In this document: positions 33,901 to 43,806 of the stretch, piece by piece
Layout of the letters: each line of letters opens with the position of its first letter
Position numbering within the stretch: position 1 is the first letter of the stretch
From: Mastigias papua
Lineage: Eukaryota; Cnidaria; Scyphozoa; Rhizostomeae; Mastigiidae
NCBI GenBank assembly: GCA_964019165.1
Contig: OZ025272.1
Coordinates: 11,918,031-11,982,030, forward strand
Direction: 5' to 3'
DNA: 64,000 nucleotides
Made by a program: the position numbers and the translations under genes
The notes under the pieces: generated by a model
Databases searched by the model: none
The model's input: the letters and a program-made list of their open reading frames with translations, nothing else
Told to the model about the DNA's origin: nothing

Positions 33901-36900
33901 TGTCATCCCAAGCCTTTACTCCAGAATAGAAAAAATCATTTTGCAAAGTGTAACTTTGTAATGTGCAATTAACAAAGATGAGAGCTGACAAAAGATAGAT
34001 CTAGAAACTGAAGGAAGCAGTAAACAGACAGCCACCAATAAATTTATATGGGATAGTAACAAAAACAACGTGAAGCCTACAATTATTACATCATAAAAAT
34101 ATCTTACGTACCAGGTAAAGGACATCTACCTATTGCCAAGCTTACGTCATCTATGGCCACATCACTATCGGAAGATCCTTTACTACCTCTCTCCACAGTT
34201 CCTTCAATTGCAAGCTAGAAATAAGAAATCTATTGTAACAAAGAATTATACGGTTCTTCCCTACTGCTTTCATCAAAAAGCCTGATTTGAAATCGATAGC
34301 TCAGGTTCCTAAAAGCCTACCCTTGAATTCCGCGAACAATCAGGTTAGGGAAGGTGAAGGTTATCAGCACTAGGCAAAAATAAATCTATTAATTTAGCAA
34401 TCTATCGTTAAGTAAAGGTGGTATAGACAAACCTGATAAGGAATTGGTGAGTGAAACTCTACAAAACCATACTGCCATCTATTCCCTTGATTACCACTCG
34501 TTTTCCAAATTAGTACAGAACCAATAGCATTTATTTTATAAACATTAAGGCTGCCTGCATTAGGCCCCTGAATGTCATACCAAAACTTCAGACACGACAT
34601 GTTGGTTGCCCCACGCACTCGAGAAAGTAACCTGGCCTTATCCATGTATTGCTGCTGCTTGTACTGTATATGCATGTAATGACCTAAAAAAACGATTGCA
34701 AAATAAATGTATAGTCTAATATATCCTTCCCAGTAGGTGTAAAGAAGGACGATCCATTTAATCAAGCAACAATTAACTTGAGAATAGCTTCACGTCTTCT
34801 CTGAAATAAAAGAAATTCCAATAACGTCACGGAAGAAGTGAAGCTAACCTGTTAAAATATTGCAACTTTCAAAAGGAGAACTGAAATATGAAGAGGGTTG
34901 GGTTACAACTAAAATATACGACGTAGATACACAAAATTCCTTTAAAATTTCTTGTAGATAGATTCATAGTTAGTAGCCATAAAATGTAGCTCAGAAAATC
35001 TCTGAAAACTGAGATAATTTGCATGTGGTATGTATAGCGGGTGTATAATATGAAAGCCAAGAGAAAAAGAGAAACCGGGAATAGCATGGCGTAAAAAAAT
35101 TAAAAACCCGAACAGATAACATAAAACAGTGCGTTTAAAGAAAAAGACCACAAGTCAAAACATCCCAGTGACCATCATCTCCCTATCGAATATTTGAAAA
35201 CAATGTTTTGGGTCAAAATGATAACAAAGGTTTGGCTCTTTGGTTTCTCAGTATTGTAAAATTAGGTGCAGCTAGCTGTATAATTTTGTACCTCACCTTG
35301 TAATGTACAAGTAATTGAACGTGGTAATCCAGTCCCTATACTTATGCAGTGCCAGAGTGAAAATATATCGAAAGATCTGAATTCTATTTATGACACTACT
35401 TGAAGACGAAAAGGTTTTGTGAAACACATGAACAATATGCAAATAGAGATGATGGCATTGATGTGTCCTATTCTGCAGCCAGCCATCCGCTTCTCCGTAG
35501 AGAGAAATAGTTTAAAAGTCATCATTAAGACGCTACCGAATGGTTTGGATAAGGTGCTCAGTCGAGTAAATACCATATTTTCTTCACCAATGCAGAAACA
35601 GCTTACCATAATGTTTCCGTAATGTATGATCGGTATTTGGTCTTACGTCGTACAGTACCAACCCTGAATGTTCTCTCTTCCAATCAAAATCGTCCTTTGT
35701 ATCTTGTGTCCAGTAGCATTTTTCTTTATTCAGTCCAAATTCAAAGTCACAAGTTTCTACACAAAGAAGGGAGCGAGAAAATTGTGAGAACTCAGCGATC
35801 AGATAACTTAGTGTGAAGGTGACGACCATAGCCGTACCTTCAATGATTTTCACTGGTAGTCTTTGCAATGATTATGCTCGGTCACATGGCATCTACTACA
35901 AAACACCGGATAAAAACAAACTAATATGTGAAGATCAACGTTCAATAACACACAACCTACAGAAAAAAATATTTGCATGGAAACTCTGATGTTCACACTG
36001 TAGTTTTCTGGGCCATTCCAGAATAAAAATCCATTCTAATTGCAATTTTACACACTATAGTAAAATCCATAATATTTAATGGACTTTCATGGGGGTATAC
36101 AAGCAGATCTCTAACAACAGAGAAGAACATTGTAAGAATTAAACAAAAATTGTTAGCCATTATGAACCTCAGTAGAAACACAAACAGACATGTGTGTATG
36201 CACAATACAAACCATTTGTAGTGAAATTTCCACAGTTGGCTTCGAAGCAAGAAATAACAGTTTGATTCTGGCCAAAGCATGAACTACCTCCATTGCCAGG
36301 TGATGGGCATGAACAGTACCTTATCATTTCTTGGTGGCCTACACCAAATGAAGTGTTGCATGGAGATGCTTTGTGCCATTCACACCACCCACCATTTACC
36401 TTGCCTATTTATGATAGGAAAATAGCTATGGATAAGCAAATTTCGCTTCAAATAGAGAGTCCAAGGCTGAAAAACTAAGTGATAATGTAATGTCAAAACG
36501 GCAATTACTGACTACCTGTTTGGTGCAGTTGGTTTAGAGAAAATGGAATGCCACGAGTTACCCTGCTCTATATAGTAAGATGCTCTTACCAGGAGTACCA
36601 AAATGGGAAATGATGGGACAGTATATGTAGAGTATATGTTGAGGAGGCAAAAATGTCCTTTTCAAGACGATGAACTGTTTAAAGATAGAGACATTCTAAG
36701 TCAATTAATTACTTAGTGCAATTCAAATAACATGACAGTCACTCAGGGACTAGTCATACACAGCTTTCTATAGTTCATCCGATGCAATTCATGCTGCATT
36801 TCTAGTTCAAAATGACAATCCAAATAATCAATCCCTAATTTTCATGCTCACTAATATTGAGTTTTCTTTTTCAATACGTAAATCAGTAAAAGTGCACATA

Positions 36901-39900
36901 ATTGTAGTAGATAAGATACCTTTAATACAGACAGTAGAATCCTGCTACGTCGTACTCTCAAGAAAGATGGGAAGTTGGCCTGATTTACCCAAATCTCTCA
37001 CTAAGTCAGATTTTCGTAAAAAAACACGAAAAAGTCTTGACTTATCTAGATTATGCTTAGTCATCTTCAAAGTGTTGATACAAATAGAATACAGAATCAT
37101 ATTCCTATGGATCACTTTGAGGATTTAAAGACAACTACTGAGGATTCAAATATTCGTACATTTCTGTTCTTGTTCATGAGTGCAGCCTATATTTTCTTGT
37201 GCCAATCGAGGACATGTCAGAAAATTAATAAACAACCTCAATCAGCAAACTCAATTCGAACAGAATACATGAGCACTCGACTCTGATAAACCTTTAAAAC
37301 CCTCATTTTCAATAAAACTTTCAAACCTTTGAACATTAAAATCTGCATTTCAGTAACAACCAAGTAAGCAGTGCCGAATAAAGCGGAGTATTCTGACCGA
37401 GGGGACATATAGAATGTACGTCTCAGCGAAAGCTCGACTTATCCGAAGTACGACTTTTACCTGGCCGAAGAGATTCCTCAAGAAATATTCTTTGATGCTT
37501 TTGCTACCCACAAGGTATCTCGATTTCATAATACAGTGGAGTATTGGAGGTCAAACGACTCTGGAGTTGAAGAAATCAGAGTTCAACCAAAAAATTCCAG
37601 ACAACTATGCATTGGTGTTCAAACAAACTATCAGATATTGAACAAATAAAGCCATGATCGTGGAGTCACTTGCTCAGTCCACTCCACGCACCCATGCTCC
37701 ATGCGTGGAGCACATTTTATCAAGCACCGAAGTTTTTGCAGTCATAGACATACATTCCTAGAAGGGGTCATAGATATACATAGCTCTTTTTTAGAACACC
37801 TTTGTTTTGCTCAGAGTAAGGTCTGGTGAAGACATTTGGAAAAATAACAGCTGTATTGAAGACTTAACACTTACTAGTGCCTAGGCTCAAACTCCAACAA
37901 AAGCCCCAATACTAGAACATGAAGTTTAACATATGCAATGACACTAAACTATTTGCAAACATTACTTCACAAAATAACAGACCAACATACCTGTAGTGCA
38001 ATTGCCTTGATAGCATGATAAAGCAGTTTGATTCTTGCCACTGCAATAAGAGCCACCATTCTCTGGAGCTGGGCATTCACAATATCTTATCACTTTTTGA
38101 TGCCCATAGCCACATGATGCATTGCAAGGTGATGCCAGAAGCCAATCACACCAGCCACCATTCACTTTATCTAAATAATAGGTAAACATATTGAAAAAAA
38201 GGAATAAGAACTATAAGCATATACCTTAAATCCTCAAAGTAGCCACCCTCAAATAAACCCCCCTTGAATAAACCCCAACCAAAAAGTACAAAACTAAATA
38301 AGCCCCTAGGGGACTAATTTGAGGACCTATGGTACTGCATCAGTATACAAGGAACACCTTGGGGCAGATGGGTTTCCATCCTATAATCCCAAAGACAGTT
38401 CTCAATTAAACATTTTAATGCCACCTGAATCTAACTTTCCTATTATATTAAATCACAATAACAGTTGAAATGAAAAAACTAAATCAGCATAGATATGAAA
38501 TGGTATAAAGCATTAGTCAATAATTTCACTGAAAAGTCAGCTCTGAATCCCCACATTCCCATAGGGTTTGTCCATATGAGTATATACTTTCAGCTGCTTC
38601 ATACAAGGGGGGTCTTAATAGTTTGGGGGTGGGAACGTTTTTCAAAAACTAACAAATGGGGGGCCTTATTAACTGGGTGGGAATTTTCCAGATAGGAATT
38701 CTGTGATTCGTTAAGTAATAGAACACCATATTCTGTGGCCAGATAATTTACTTATAACTAAAATGAACACACAAAATGTGAATGCAATGGCATATTATCT
38801 TCTCAAAAATACAAAGTGAAAACACTTATGTCTGACATATAATTGACATGGGCCTTTGATGCTGCAACTTGCTAAATTTACTAAGTGCGGGATCTCAATA
38901 GGGTTCATGGGGGGGAGCATGAAAAATGAATAAGCTTCTCCCCATCAATTAAACACCAGAGAGTATATATGTAATTTATCACATATTTTATAAGAAACAA
39001 ATTTATGGGAAACATGAGGCTCAAATCAGGCAAAACTTTAGAAACATTTACAAACACAGACCAGCTGAGTTTCAAAGTAAACTTGAGAAATTTGGTTTTA
39101 TTCAAAAAGTTTTTGTAAACTGGACACAAATACAAATAGCGTCCATCTCTCAAAAGTGTTTAACTAGAAATTATATTTATTGTCTCATTTTTGCCTTGAT
39201 GTTATAGGAACTTTGAAGAAATTTAAGAAGTACTTAAGAAACGTTTAATGCTGGATTTGAAAAATATCAAGAAACGTGTAAAATGAAAGGAGAAAGTTTT
39301 ACATTTTGAACAATAAAAAATTCAAAACACAGTTGCACAGAAAAAAGTTCAATGAAATCAAATCATGTCATATCACTTGTTTTGCAATATAATAAATAAC
39401 TCTAAATTCTGAAAACACTCATAACATTTGCCAGAAAAAAATGAATCCAAATTTATTATCATTATAATACCATTATCTTTGACTGCTGAACAGTTACTTG
39501 GATTGCAAGGTTGGAGAGTCTCGATAGGTCCTTCACAAAAACTGCCTCCATACTTTGGTGCAGGACATGAGCACCTACGGATCAATTCTTGGTATCCGTA
39601 TCCACAAGAAACATTGCAATGAGAAATTGGATGCCACTCACACCAGCTACCATTAATTCTCTCTGATTTTATTGAAAGAAGGTTTGAAAGTAAATACAAG
39701 CCAGATAATCAAACAATTCATAGATATAAAACCTGCAATATATATGTTTAAAACCTGTCAAATATATGGAAATTGTAGATAACAGTTTTATTTACTGATA
39801 GATTTTTATCAAATAGACATATTTTAGGTTTTCTTTCTTTTCCTTTCCTTACAGAACACATATTGATGACAGCATTTTTGTTGGAATGTATATGCTGTTT

Positions 39901-42128
39901 AAAGATTCATTACATCATCAGACAGATACTAAATATCTGCATAAGGGTAGCCTATTACATATTTTGTAGGAAGGATAAAGACTGGACCAATCCAGAACTC
40001 TATAGATTATAAGGAAGTAGTATTGTTGGGGGTGGTAAGGCTCGACTATGATGCCCTTTTTGGAAAGTGGTAGTCATGAATAGGGATTTTTGTTTAATAC
40101 TGTTAAGCTTAAAAATTTGTAAATATTCTTACTGCAAAGTTATTTATGAGAATGAGTTTCCATCATTATTATTATTATTATTATTATTTTCATTTTTACA
40201 ATGGCATTGATACTCAGCAACTCAACTTTATCATTTCAAAGTTGTATACAATAGTCATAGGCACAACATACTACATATTCTGTTTGAGGAACAAATAATG
40301 GTGTGATCTGGAGCTCCTAAACTACTAACATCCTTGTCTTTTTTTCCAATCATAATCATTATTGTTATTAATATAATGTATATCAATGTCAAGTATATTA
40401 TTTCTTTGTTAACATAATAAGCCAGCCAAGTACAAATTATCTTGTTGTGAGATTTGTATATGTTGATTCTAAAATTATATTGATGAATTGAAGTCTGAAA
40501 AAAATTCTTAATATAAAAAATGTGAACAGCAAGACATAGCTGACCTAAAATTATGCAATGTAATTTGCTGTGTAAGATAAATGAATATTCTTTTCTATAG
40601 ACTGTGCATGTATTGATCTTTATCACTTGTGATAAGGATCTATTGACTAAGTTCTATTACTTTTTATGAAGATCTCTTAATTGTTAGTTCCATTTACAAC
40701 AAAGGCTGTAAGCAGATATAATAAAAAATCTATAAACAATTTAAAACTTCTCCAAAAGAAAAAAGGTGATTTTACTTTCTTGAGGAAAAGATCAGGGGTC
40801 TAGAACCCCAGGACCCAGCCCATAGTTATGCAGCTAGAGACCTATGCATTTGAAGAATTTCCTATTCATAGACAAACCAAAAATTATCACTCATCAAACA
40901 ACTATATTGGGAACAAAATTTGAAAACAAAAAATATGTCTTTCCAGCAGTAATAGCTACTCATCTGAGCAATTTCTCACTCGCATGTAAACGGAAAAATT
41001 TGGGTTGCTATTTCCATTTTGACAACAAAATTAGATATCAAGAAAATTTACTATTTTGGCAGTGACAAGTACTCATTTTGCACACTTTCCAGGGTTTAAT
41101 GATAATTCTTCATGCCTATGTAACTAGTTCAGGATGCTTCAATGAATCGAGTGAAGTACATTTCTCCAGTTTTCTGTAACCCACTAATATCAAGCAGTGA
41201 ATGGTAATGCATTGTGAGCCAATTTGAGCATGTTAGATGTGCCCAAAAAAATCTCTCTGGGTATTGCAAGCAAGCATATTTTATAGAGGTTTGAGTAATA
41301 CAATAAGTACAATACAAAAATGTGTGCAAAAATAGCATTATAAATTTGATACCATTACAATGTGTTCCATTCCACACTAAGTTGGCACTGCATGAGCACT
41401 CTATTCCCTTACTTGATTTTGAGCAAGTTACTTTATCACTAATAACCTTTTCGACTTGGGTGAATGAAGCTAGTTCATTTTCTTCATCTGCAAGAAGAAA
41501 ACAATAACTATCAGTCTGGAGTGTTAACTCCCTATCGCACACTTTGAGTTGATGGGGTCTTAACTTCCTACAATAACACGAAGGCCCACTTGTACAAATG
41601 CTTTGAATATGCTCAAGGACCAACACAAAATCGGGAGACGGTACGGATAAAACAAGAAAAATGTGGGTGTTATTCATTTAGCATTAATCCAAGAAAAAGC
41701 AAGACCATCGCATATAAAAACTGCTAATAGCTACTGAGCAACTAGTTTACATTCTCACAGCCCGCTCTTCGCTTTTCCAAAACATCACTATGACACTGGT
41801 GGTTGGTCATCAAATACCACTTCTTGTAGGCAAATAGGGCAGCTCATTAAATGTTAGAAATGACAATTTCGATAAGTATACTCTACAAAGAGGAAAAATA
41901 GAAATACAGTTACTCGCCTGTTTTGAGAGCGGACCAAATAACTATCGGAAGAGAGATTACAAAAAACACAGCGACAAGAATGCCAAATATATACTTCCTC
42001 GACAGATAGAAACTCTTCCGTGGCCTTATAGTTACATCAAACGATTCTTCGCTCGCATCATCACTAGATCCATTTGTCTCTGGTTGACCAACATTATGCA
42101 GAACAAGCGCTATGTTACTCTCAGACAT
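20360..42128 (-). CDS. gene B: type II membrane protein with half-EGF, TSP1 x3, MAM, CUB x12 (complete)
   Basis: Twenty exons whose lengths sum to 5511 nt, exactly 1837 codons with the stop, giving about 1836 residues. Order: transmembrane exon, half-EGF, three TSP1, three MAM exons, then twelve one-exon CUB domains. All introns are phase 1 except the phase-0 intron between the second and third MAM exons. The first intron appears to be GC-AG. No signal peptide; the single helix at about residues 46-66 follows basic residues, so a type II topology is predicted with about 1770 residues outside the cell. CUBs 1 to 11 alternate between two subtypes and CUB 12 is a separate terminal type with the stop codon. 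No enzymatic domain is present, unlike enteropeptidase, the known type II protein that mixes MAM and CUB. A ligand-binding or adhesion role is inference. An in-frame ATG 78 nt upstream (42206) could extend the N-terminus. Confidence 0.88.
21591..21929 (-). CDS. gene B exon 19: CUB domain 11 (subtype I)
   Basis: 113 codons, phase 1-1. VCNYTL, SDCQYH, PSCAEAS, TFCGEN; WSSTGSEILMIFHAN. The Asp usual after the third cysteine is Ala and the FQSD Asp is Asn, so calcium binding is probably lost here. Donor AATC before GTAAGT. Confidence 0.87.
22361..22708 (-). CDS. gene B exon 18: CUB domain 10 (subtype II)
   Basis: 116 codons, phase 1-1. ACDYTF, an extra cysteine in EIPCKF, TECKYH, SSCSDEY, TFCGNS; FHSYSNKIHVVF. 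Donor AGAG before GTATTA. Confidence 0.87.
22820..22862 (-). pseudogene. possible remnant of a subtype II CUB exon
   Basis: Minus strand reads CTFTSLPGLFTN, matching the start of CUB 10 (CDYTFTSPSGFFKS). The DNA is also similar to 22670-22705 (GACGTGAAAGTG). No rest of the exon follows. Probably a decayed partial duplication. Confidence 0.5.
23486..23830 (-). CDS. gene B exon 17: CUB domain 9 (subtype I)
   Basis: 115 codons, phase 1-1. VCNYIL, SYCRYH, ESCSKDW, TFCSYK; WSSQESNVLMIFQSD. Donor AAAC before GTGAGT. Confidence 0.88.
24204..24256. repeat. perfect 21-bp inverted repeat (hairpin)
   Basis: Arms 24204-24224 (GGGTGTGAAAGTGTCTAGCT and one more T) and 24236-24256 are exact reverse complements around an 11-base loop. 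Function unknown; in an intron of gene B. Confidence 0.95.
24380..24866 (+). pseudogene. 5'-truncated non-LTR retrotransposon, ORF2 C-terminus
   Basis: Plus-strand frames, with one stop between them near 24666, give KLQWLGHVVRRSG, then KGSRGRPEKSWMTKIIDWKG and AARDRAAWKRVEERS ending in a stop, followed by a GAT tail. This is the conserved C-terminal region of invertebrate non-LTR elements. It lies in the intron between CUB 8 and CUB 9 of gene B, opposite to the gene. Confidence 0.8.
24871..25003. repeat. (GAT)n microsatellite tail
   Basis: Follows directly after the stop of the LINE fragment at 24380-24866 and probably originated as its 3' tail. Confidence 0.95.
25005..25315 (+). mobile_element. 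GAT-flanked interspersed repeat, copy 1
   Basis: About 300 bases (GCTAGCCCATGGTTGGAGAC to AGGCCCCGTAAGGGGC) with GAT microsatellites on both sides. A second copy, inverted, lies at 55020-55330. It contains a short A-box-like TAACAGAGTGG and a hairpin-forming end, but no clear B box, so its class is uncertain. Confidence 0.75.
25317..25547. repeat. (GATAAT/GAT)n repeat
   Basis: About 230 bases of GAT with regular GATAAT interruptions. Long frames through it in several phases are artefacts. Confidence 0.98.
25757..26089 (-). CDS. gene B exon 16: CUB domain 8 (subtype II)
   Basis: 111 codons, phase 1-1. ACEHFF, KKCLYH, MLCAMEK, VLCGSG; FTSFSNKVVISF. Donor AAAG before GTTTGT. Confidence 0.87.
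26395..26460. repeat. (GAAT)n microsatellite
   Basis: GAAT tandem repeat with minor interruptions in an intron of gene B. A similar, more degenerate GAAT tract lies at 28497-28570. Confidence 0.9.
26770..27102 (-). CDS. gene B exon 15: CUB domain 7 (subtype I)
   Basis: 111 codons, phase 1-1. ACIYTI, LNCKYY, ESCSSDS, TYCGTS; WTSTQNNVRMIFTTD. Donor AGAG before GTTTGT. Confidence 0.88.
27787..28137 (-). CDS. gene B exon 14: CUB domain 6 (subtype II)
   Basis: 117 codons, phase 1-1. ACEFWF, VICWYH, SVCFDEY, KYCGQG; FYSYSNIVHIRF. Donor AAAG before GTGACC. Confidence 0.88.
28727..29065 (-). CDS. gene B exon 13: CUB domain 5 (subtype I)
   Basis: 113 codons, phase 1-1. VCSYVL, LSCQYR, QSCVKDS, TFCGT; WSSIGDVVLMTFQSD. 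Donor AACC before GTAAGT. Confidence 0.88.
29330..29535 (+). mobile_element. tRNA-like SINE, copy 2
   Basis: Shares GGCTCCC, GTGCAAA and AAATGACTTACCCTTGA with the copy at 11790-11990, then a 70-base tRNA-like unit at 29461-29530: D-arm-like CTCAGTGGTAAAGCAC, an anticodon arm with loop GTGCAAA (Cys GCA), TTCGAATCCC as B box, and acceptor strands pairing at about five of seven positions. I read it as a SINE carrying a tRNA-Cys-like unit. A functional tRNA gene is less likely. Confidence 0.65.
30131..30475 (-). CDS. gene B exon 12: CUB domain 4 (subtype II), first disulfide lost
   Basis: 115 codons, phase 1-1, acceptor TTCGCAG, donor CAAG before GTATGA, found by translating the minus strand. 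CUB pattern SGNFTSPGYPNKFP, YCEGYVTIYEDA, FCGIGPKTYQSFSNNVYVVF, FANYS. The first two CUB cysteines are both replaced: position 1 by Arg (ARNYTF) and position 2 by Ser (RSEFQI). Confidence 0.85.
30888..31229 (-). CDS. gene B exon 11: CUB domain 3 (subtype I)
   Basis: 114 codons, phase 1-1. DCSYNL, VCKYFF, PPCGDF, RLCKN; WTSRGNRALMTFKTD marks subtype I. The Asp-Ser after the third cysteine is altered. Confidence 0.86.
31431..31574. mobile_element. hAT-like MITE, family 1 copy 2
   Basis: 144 bp, same family as 6994-7146, flanked by perfect 8-bp repeats GTCTTCAA (31423-31430 and 31575-31582). It lies in the intron between CUB 2 and CUB 3. Confidence 0.87.
32121..32450 (-). CDS. gene B exon 10: CUB domain 2 (subtype II)
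   Basis: 110 codons, phase 1-1. ACHFNL, KCHFSI, YYCSWTD, KICNNG; YRSYGNTVYLEF marks subtype II. Donor A before GTGAGT. Confidence 0.86.
33115..33462 (-). CDS. gene B exon 9: CUB domain 1 (subtype I)
   Basis: 116 codons, phase 1-1. Cysteines at KCNNT, ALCFYR, TSCVNDS, TYCGN; subtype I strand VVLVFQSDATVTDRGF. Acceptor TTTCTAG lies upstream of the first Met, so the exon is longer than its largest ATG-initiated frame. Confidence 0.87.
33827..33970 (-). pseudogene. LINE ORF2 C-terminal remnant
   Basis: Minus strand reads GVKAWDDIPLQIRTSPTIT, then FKRKLKEFLQN and a stop at 33827, the usual end of CR1/jockey-like LINE ORF2. It lies in the intron between MAM part 3 and CUB 1 of gene B. Confidence 0.72.
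34112..34214 (-). CDS. gene B exon 8: MAM domain part 3
   Basis: 103 nt, phase 0 to 1. LAIEGTVERG, DVAIDDV, GRCPLPG. Acceptor TTTCTAG, donor CCTG before GTACGT. Confidence 0.87.
34433..34683 (-). CDS. gene B exon 7: MAM domain part 2
   Basis: Phase 1 to 0. GHYMHIQ, KARLLSRV, SCLKFWYDIQG, LNVYKI, NRWQYGFVEF, ending PYQ at the splice site. Confidence 0.87.
35607..35756 (-). CDS. gene B exon 6: MAM domain part 1
   Basis: 50 codons, the same length as in gene A. CDFEFGLNKEKCYWTQ, DDFDW, NTDHT. Donor TATG before GTAAGC. Confidence 0.88.
36213..36404 (-). CDS. gene B exon 5: TSP1 domain 3, one core cysteine lost
   Basis: 64 codons, phase 1-1, found by translating the minus strand: GGWCEWHKASPCNTSFGVG, then IRYCSCPSPGNGG and three cysteines. 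The second Cys of the CxxSCG motif is Phe (one base change from Cys). Donor AATG before GTTTGT. Confidence 0.83.
37991..38170 (-). CDS. gene B exon 4: TSP1 domain 2
   Basis: 60 codons, phase 1-1, acceptor TTTAG, donor ACAG before GTATGT. WCDWLLASPCNASCGYG and IRYCECPAPENGG, almost the same as the third TSP1 of gene A. Confidence 0.87.
38222..38334. mobile_element. possible small TIR element
   Basis: Ends TACCTTAAATCCTCAAAGTAG and, inverted, TACCATAGGTCCTCAAATTAG, with CCCC-rich sequence between. No clear target duplication. In an intron of gene B. Confidence 0.4.
39471..39662 (-). CDS. gene B exon 3: TSP1 domain 1
   Basis: 64 codons, phase 1-1. WCEWHPISHCNVSCGYG, RRCSCPAPKYGG and three further cysteines. 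Most like the second TSP1 of gene A. A second AG two bases downstream of the chosen acceptor would break phase. Confidence 0.85.
41353..41487 (-). CDS. gene B exon 2: stalk and half-EGF-like module
   Basis: 45 codons, phase 1-1, acceptor CTTGCAG, donor AATG before GTATCA. Four cysteines in the same arrangement as gene A exon 2, ending WNGTHCNG. Confidence 0.82.
41918..42128 (-). CDS. gene B exon 1: cytoplasmic tail and transmembrane helix
   Basis: 70 codons plus one base from the ATG at 42128, chosen because its length and composition match exon 1 of A and C. Acidic tail (DDASEESFD), basic RPRK, helix with SLPIVIW. The exon ends AAAACAG followed by GCGAGT. No in-frame GT donor lies nearby, so a GC donor is inferred. 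Confidence 0.82.
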
Positions 42129-42539
42129 TGTATGATGGCCAGTTTTCCTATCATACCGGTGACAACAAACATTTGACAAGTGTACATTATCCTTCTGCAA
42201 GAACAAGTACTCCTATGCCTAAAGGGACGGGGGAGGGGGGCTGGAATAACCGGGTTGTGTGGAAGATTTCCCTATTTATAATAGCTACACAAGCACGTAA
42301 CTACGGGGGTCCTGGGGGTCCAGACCTCTACCCTTCTTTCAAAAGAATAAAAGTGCCTTTTTACTTGGAAAAGTTCGGAACCATTTATTGTATTTCTGCT
42401 GAATAGATCTAATTATAATCACCCTGAGACTTGAAAGTAGTGAAATCTTGAAAATTCTTCTGCTTCTACGTCAGGTCCGTAGCCAAGGGGACCAGGGAGA
42501 TGTTCATACTAGAGTGTTTGAACGTTATTTACTTTTTAT

Positions 42540-43480
42540 TTATTTTATATTTGACTTATTTTAGGAGGACAGCCCTTCAGCATAAGCAGTTTTTCAAGGG
42601 GCCCTCCAACACATACAAAGCTACAAAAAATACTATACTAAATAAAAGAAAATTAGCTAGTTGCATCATATAAAGCTAACTAAATGTTACAATCTGTGTA
42701 CAATAAAAGTATGAAAGTTTTAAAACTGAAAGCTCGATATTTTAAAAAAGAAAAGAAAAGTGAGTAACAGCCTCATTTATATCAATGCTGTGAAGGCATG
42801 TAGCTTGGCTGCGTGTTTTGACCCAACTGAGAGGCTATGCAAAAGCTTTGCTCCCCTAAAGGAAAAGCACTTTTGGCCATTTGCTGACTTTTTCGGGGAG
42901 CCTCAAGCCTGTCTCGGTATGCGGAGGTTTCTAGAGCTGAGATGTGAATTTTTTGATGAACATGTCACACAAGTACTGTGGAGCAAGCTTGTGTTGAGAT
43001 TTGTAGACCATTACTTTAGATTCCTTAATCACAAGTTCATCATTGGTTTTCCAACACATCTCATTGATAAGTGATCTAATTGGGGTATCACTTCTGCTGC
43101 CAGTTATAATTCCAGCAGCTCTGTTTGGCCCTCTTTTGAAGTTTTTGTAACTCATTGATAACACTAGAACTACAACAACCCCAACCTGAGCAGCAGTATC
43201 GGAAATGTGGCAACAATGCCTACATAAAGTGTTTTCAAACTTTCTAATGGTAAGAAGGATTTTGCATGTTTCAATAGACCAAATGCTCTTGAAACCTTAC
43301 TGGAGACTGACATGATATGTTTCTTCCAATCCAAGCAACTGTCAATATAGACACCCAAATATTTATTGTTTTGAACTTTAACTAAGTGCCCCTAAATAAA
43401 TGGTGCACTCTAACATTTTTTGCATCATCTTGGCATTCATCAGATTAGGTTCACTTACAAGTAGGCTACGATTTTTCATT
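42540..43480 (-). pseudogene. LINE 3' end (CR1/jockey-like)
   Basis: Minus-strand fragments: GVYIDSCLDWKKHIMSVSSK, VSRAFGLLKHAKSFLP, then NRAAGIITGSRSDTP and PQYLCDMFIKK, with a degraded C-terminal KSQQMAKSAFP and a 3' untranslated stretch. Frameshifts separate the pieces. These are RT C-terminal motifs of CR1-like LINEs. Confidence 0.8.
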
Positions 43481-43806
43481 GCAGCACGTAGACAGCACGC
43501 ACACCATTGATGACATCATCTTATATCCTTTCTTCATAACTCTTCCTCGCTCACCATCACTTCCTATTCATGATATTTCTGCTTTGAGGAGAGTTGATTT
43601 TCCCCAACTTCCCTAATTGAAAACAACCAGAGACTGTGACCTTTTTAATCTCCTGTACGAGAGGAAGGTTCTAATGGAAGAAGTAACATCTAGCATTGCC
43701 TTTACTCTATGGAAGTCTAAGCGGCTAGAGCTTGGAACCTACTTTCTTCGGCTATTTTATTTTTTGTTTTCCTTGTGGAGACAAGTTATTGATGTTTTAA
43801 GGTCCG

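Noticed and set aside
41129..41677. Long minus-strand frame as a single coding exon
   Set aside because: Only 41353-41487 lies between an acceptor and a donor in phase and matches gene A; the rest has no similarity between paralogues.
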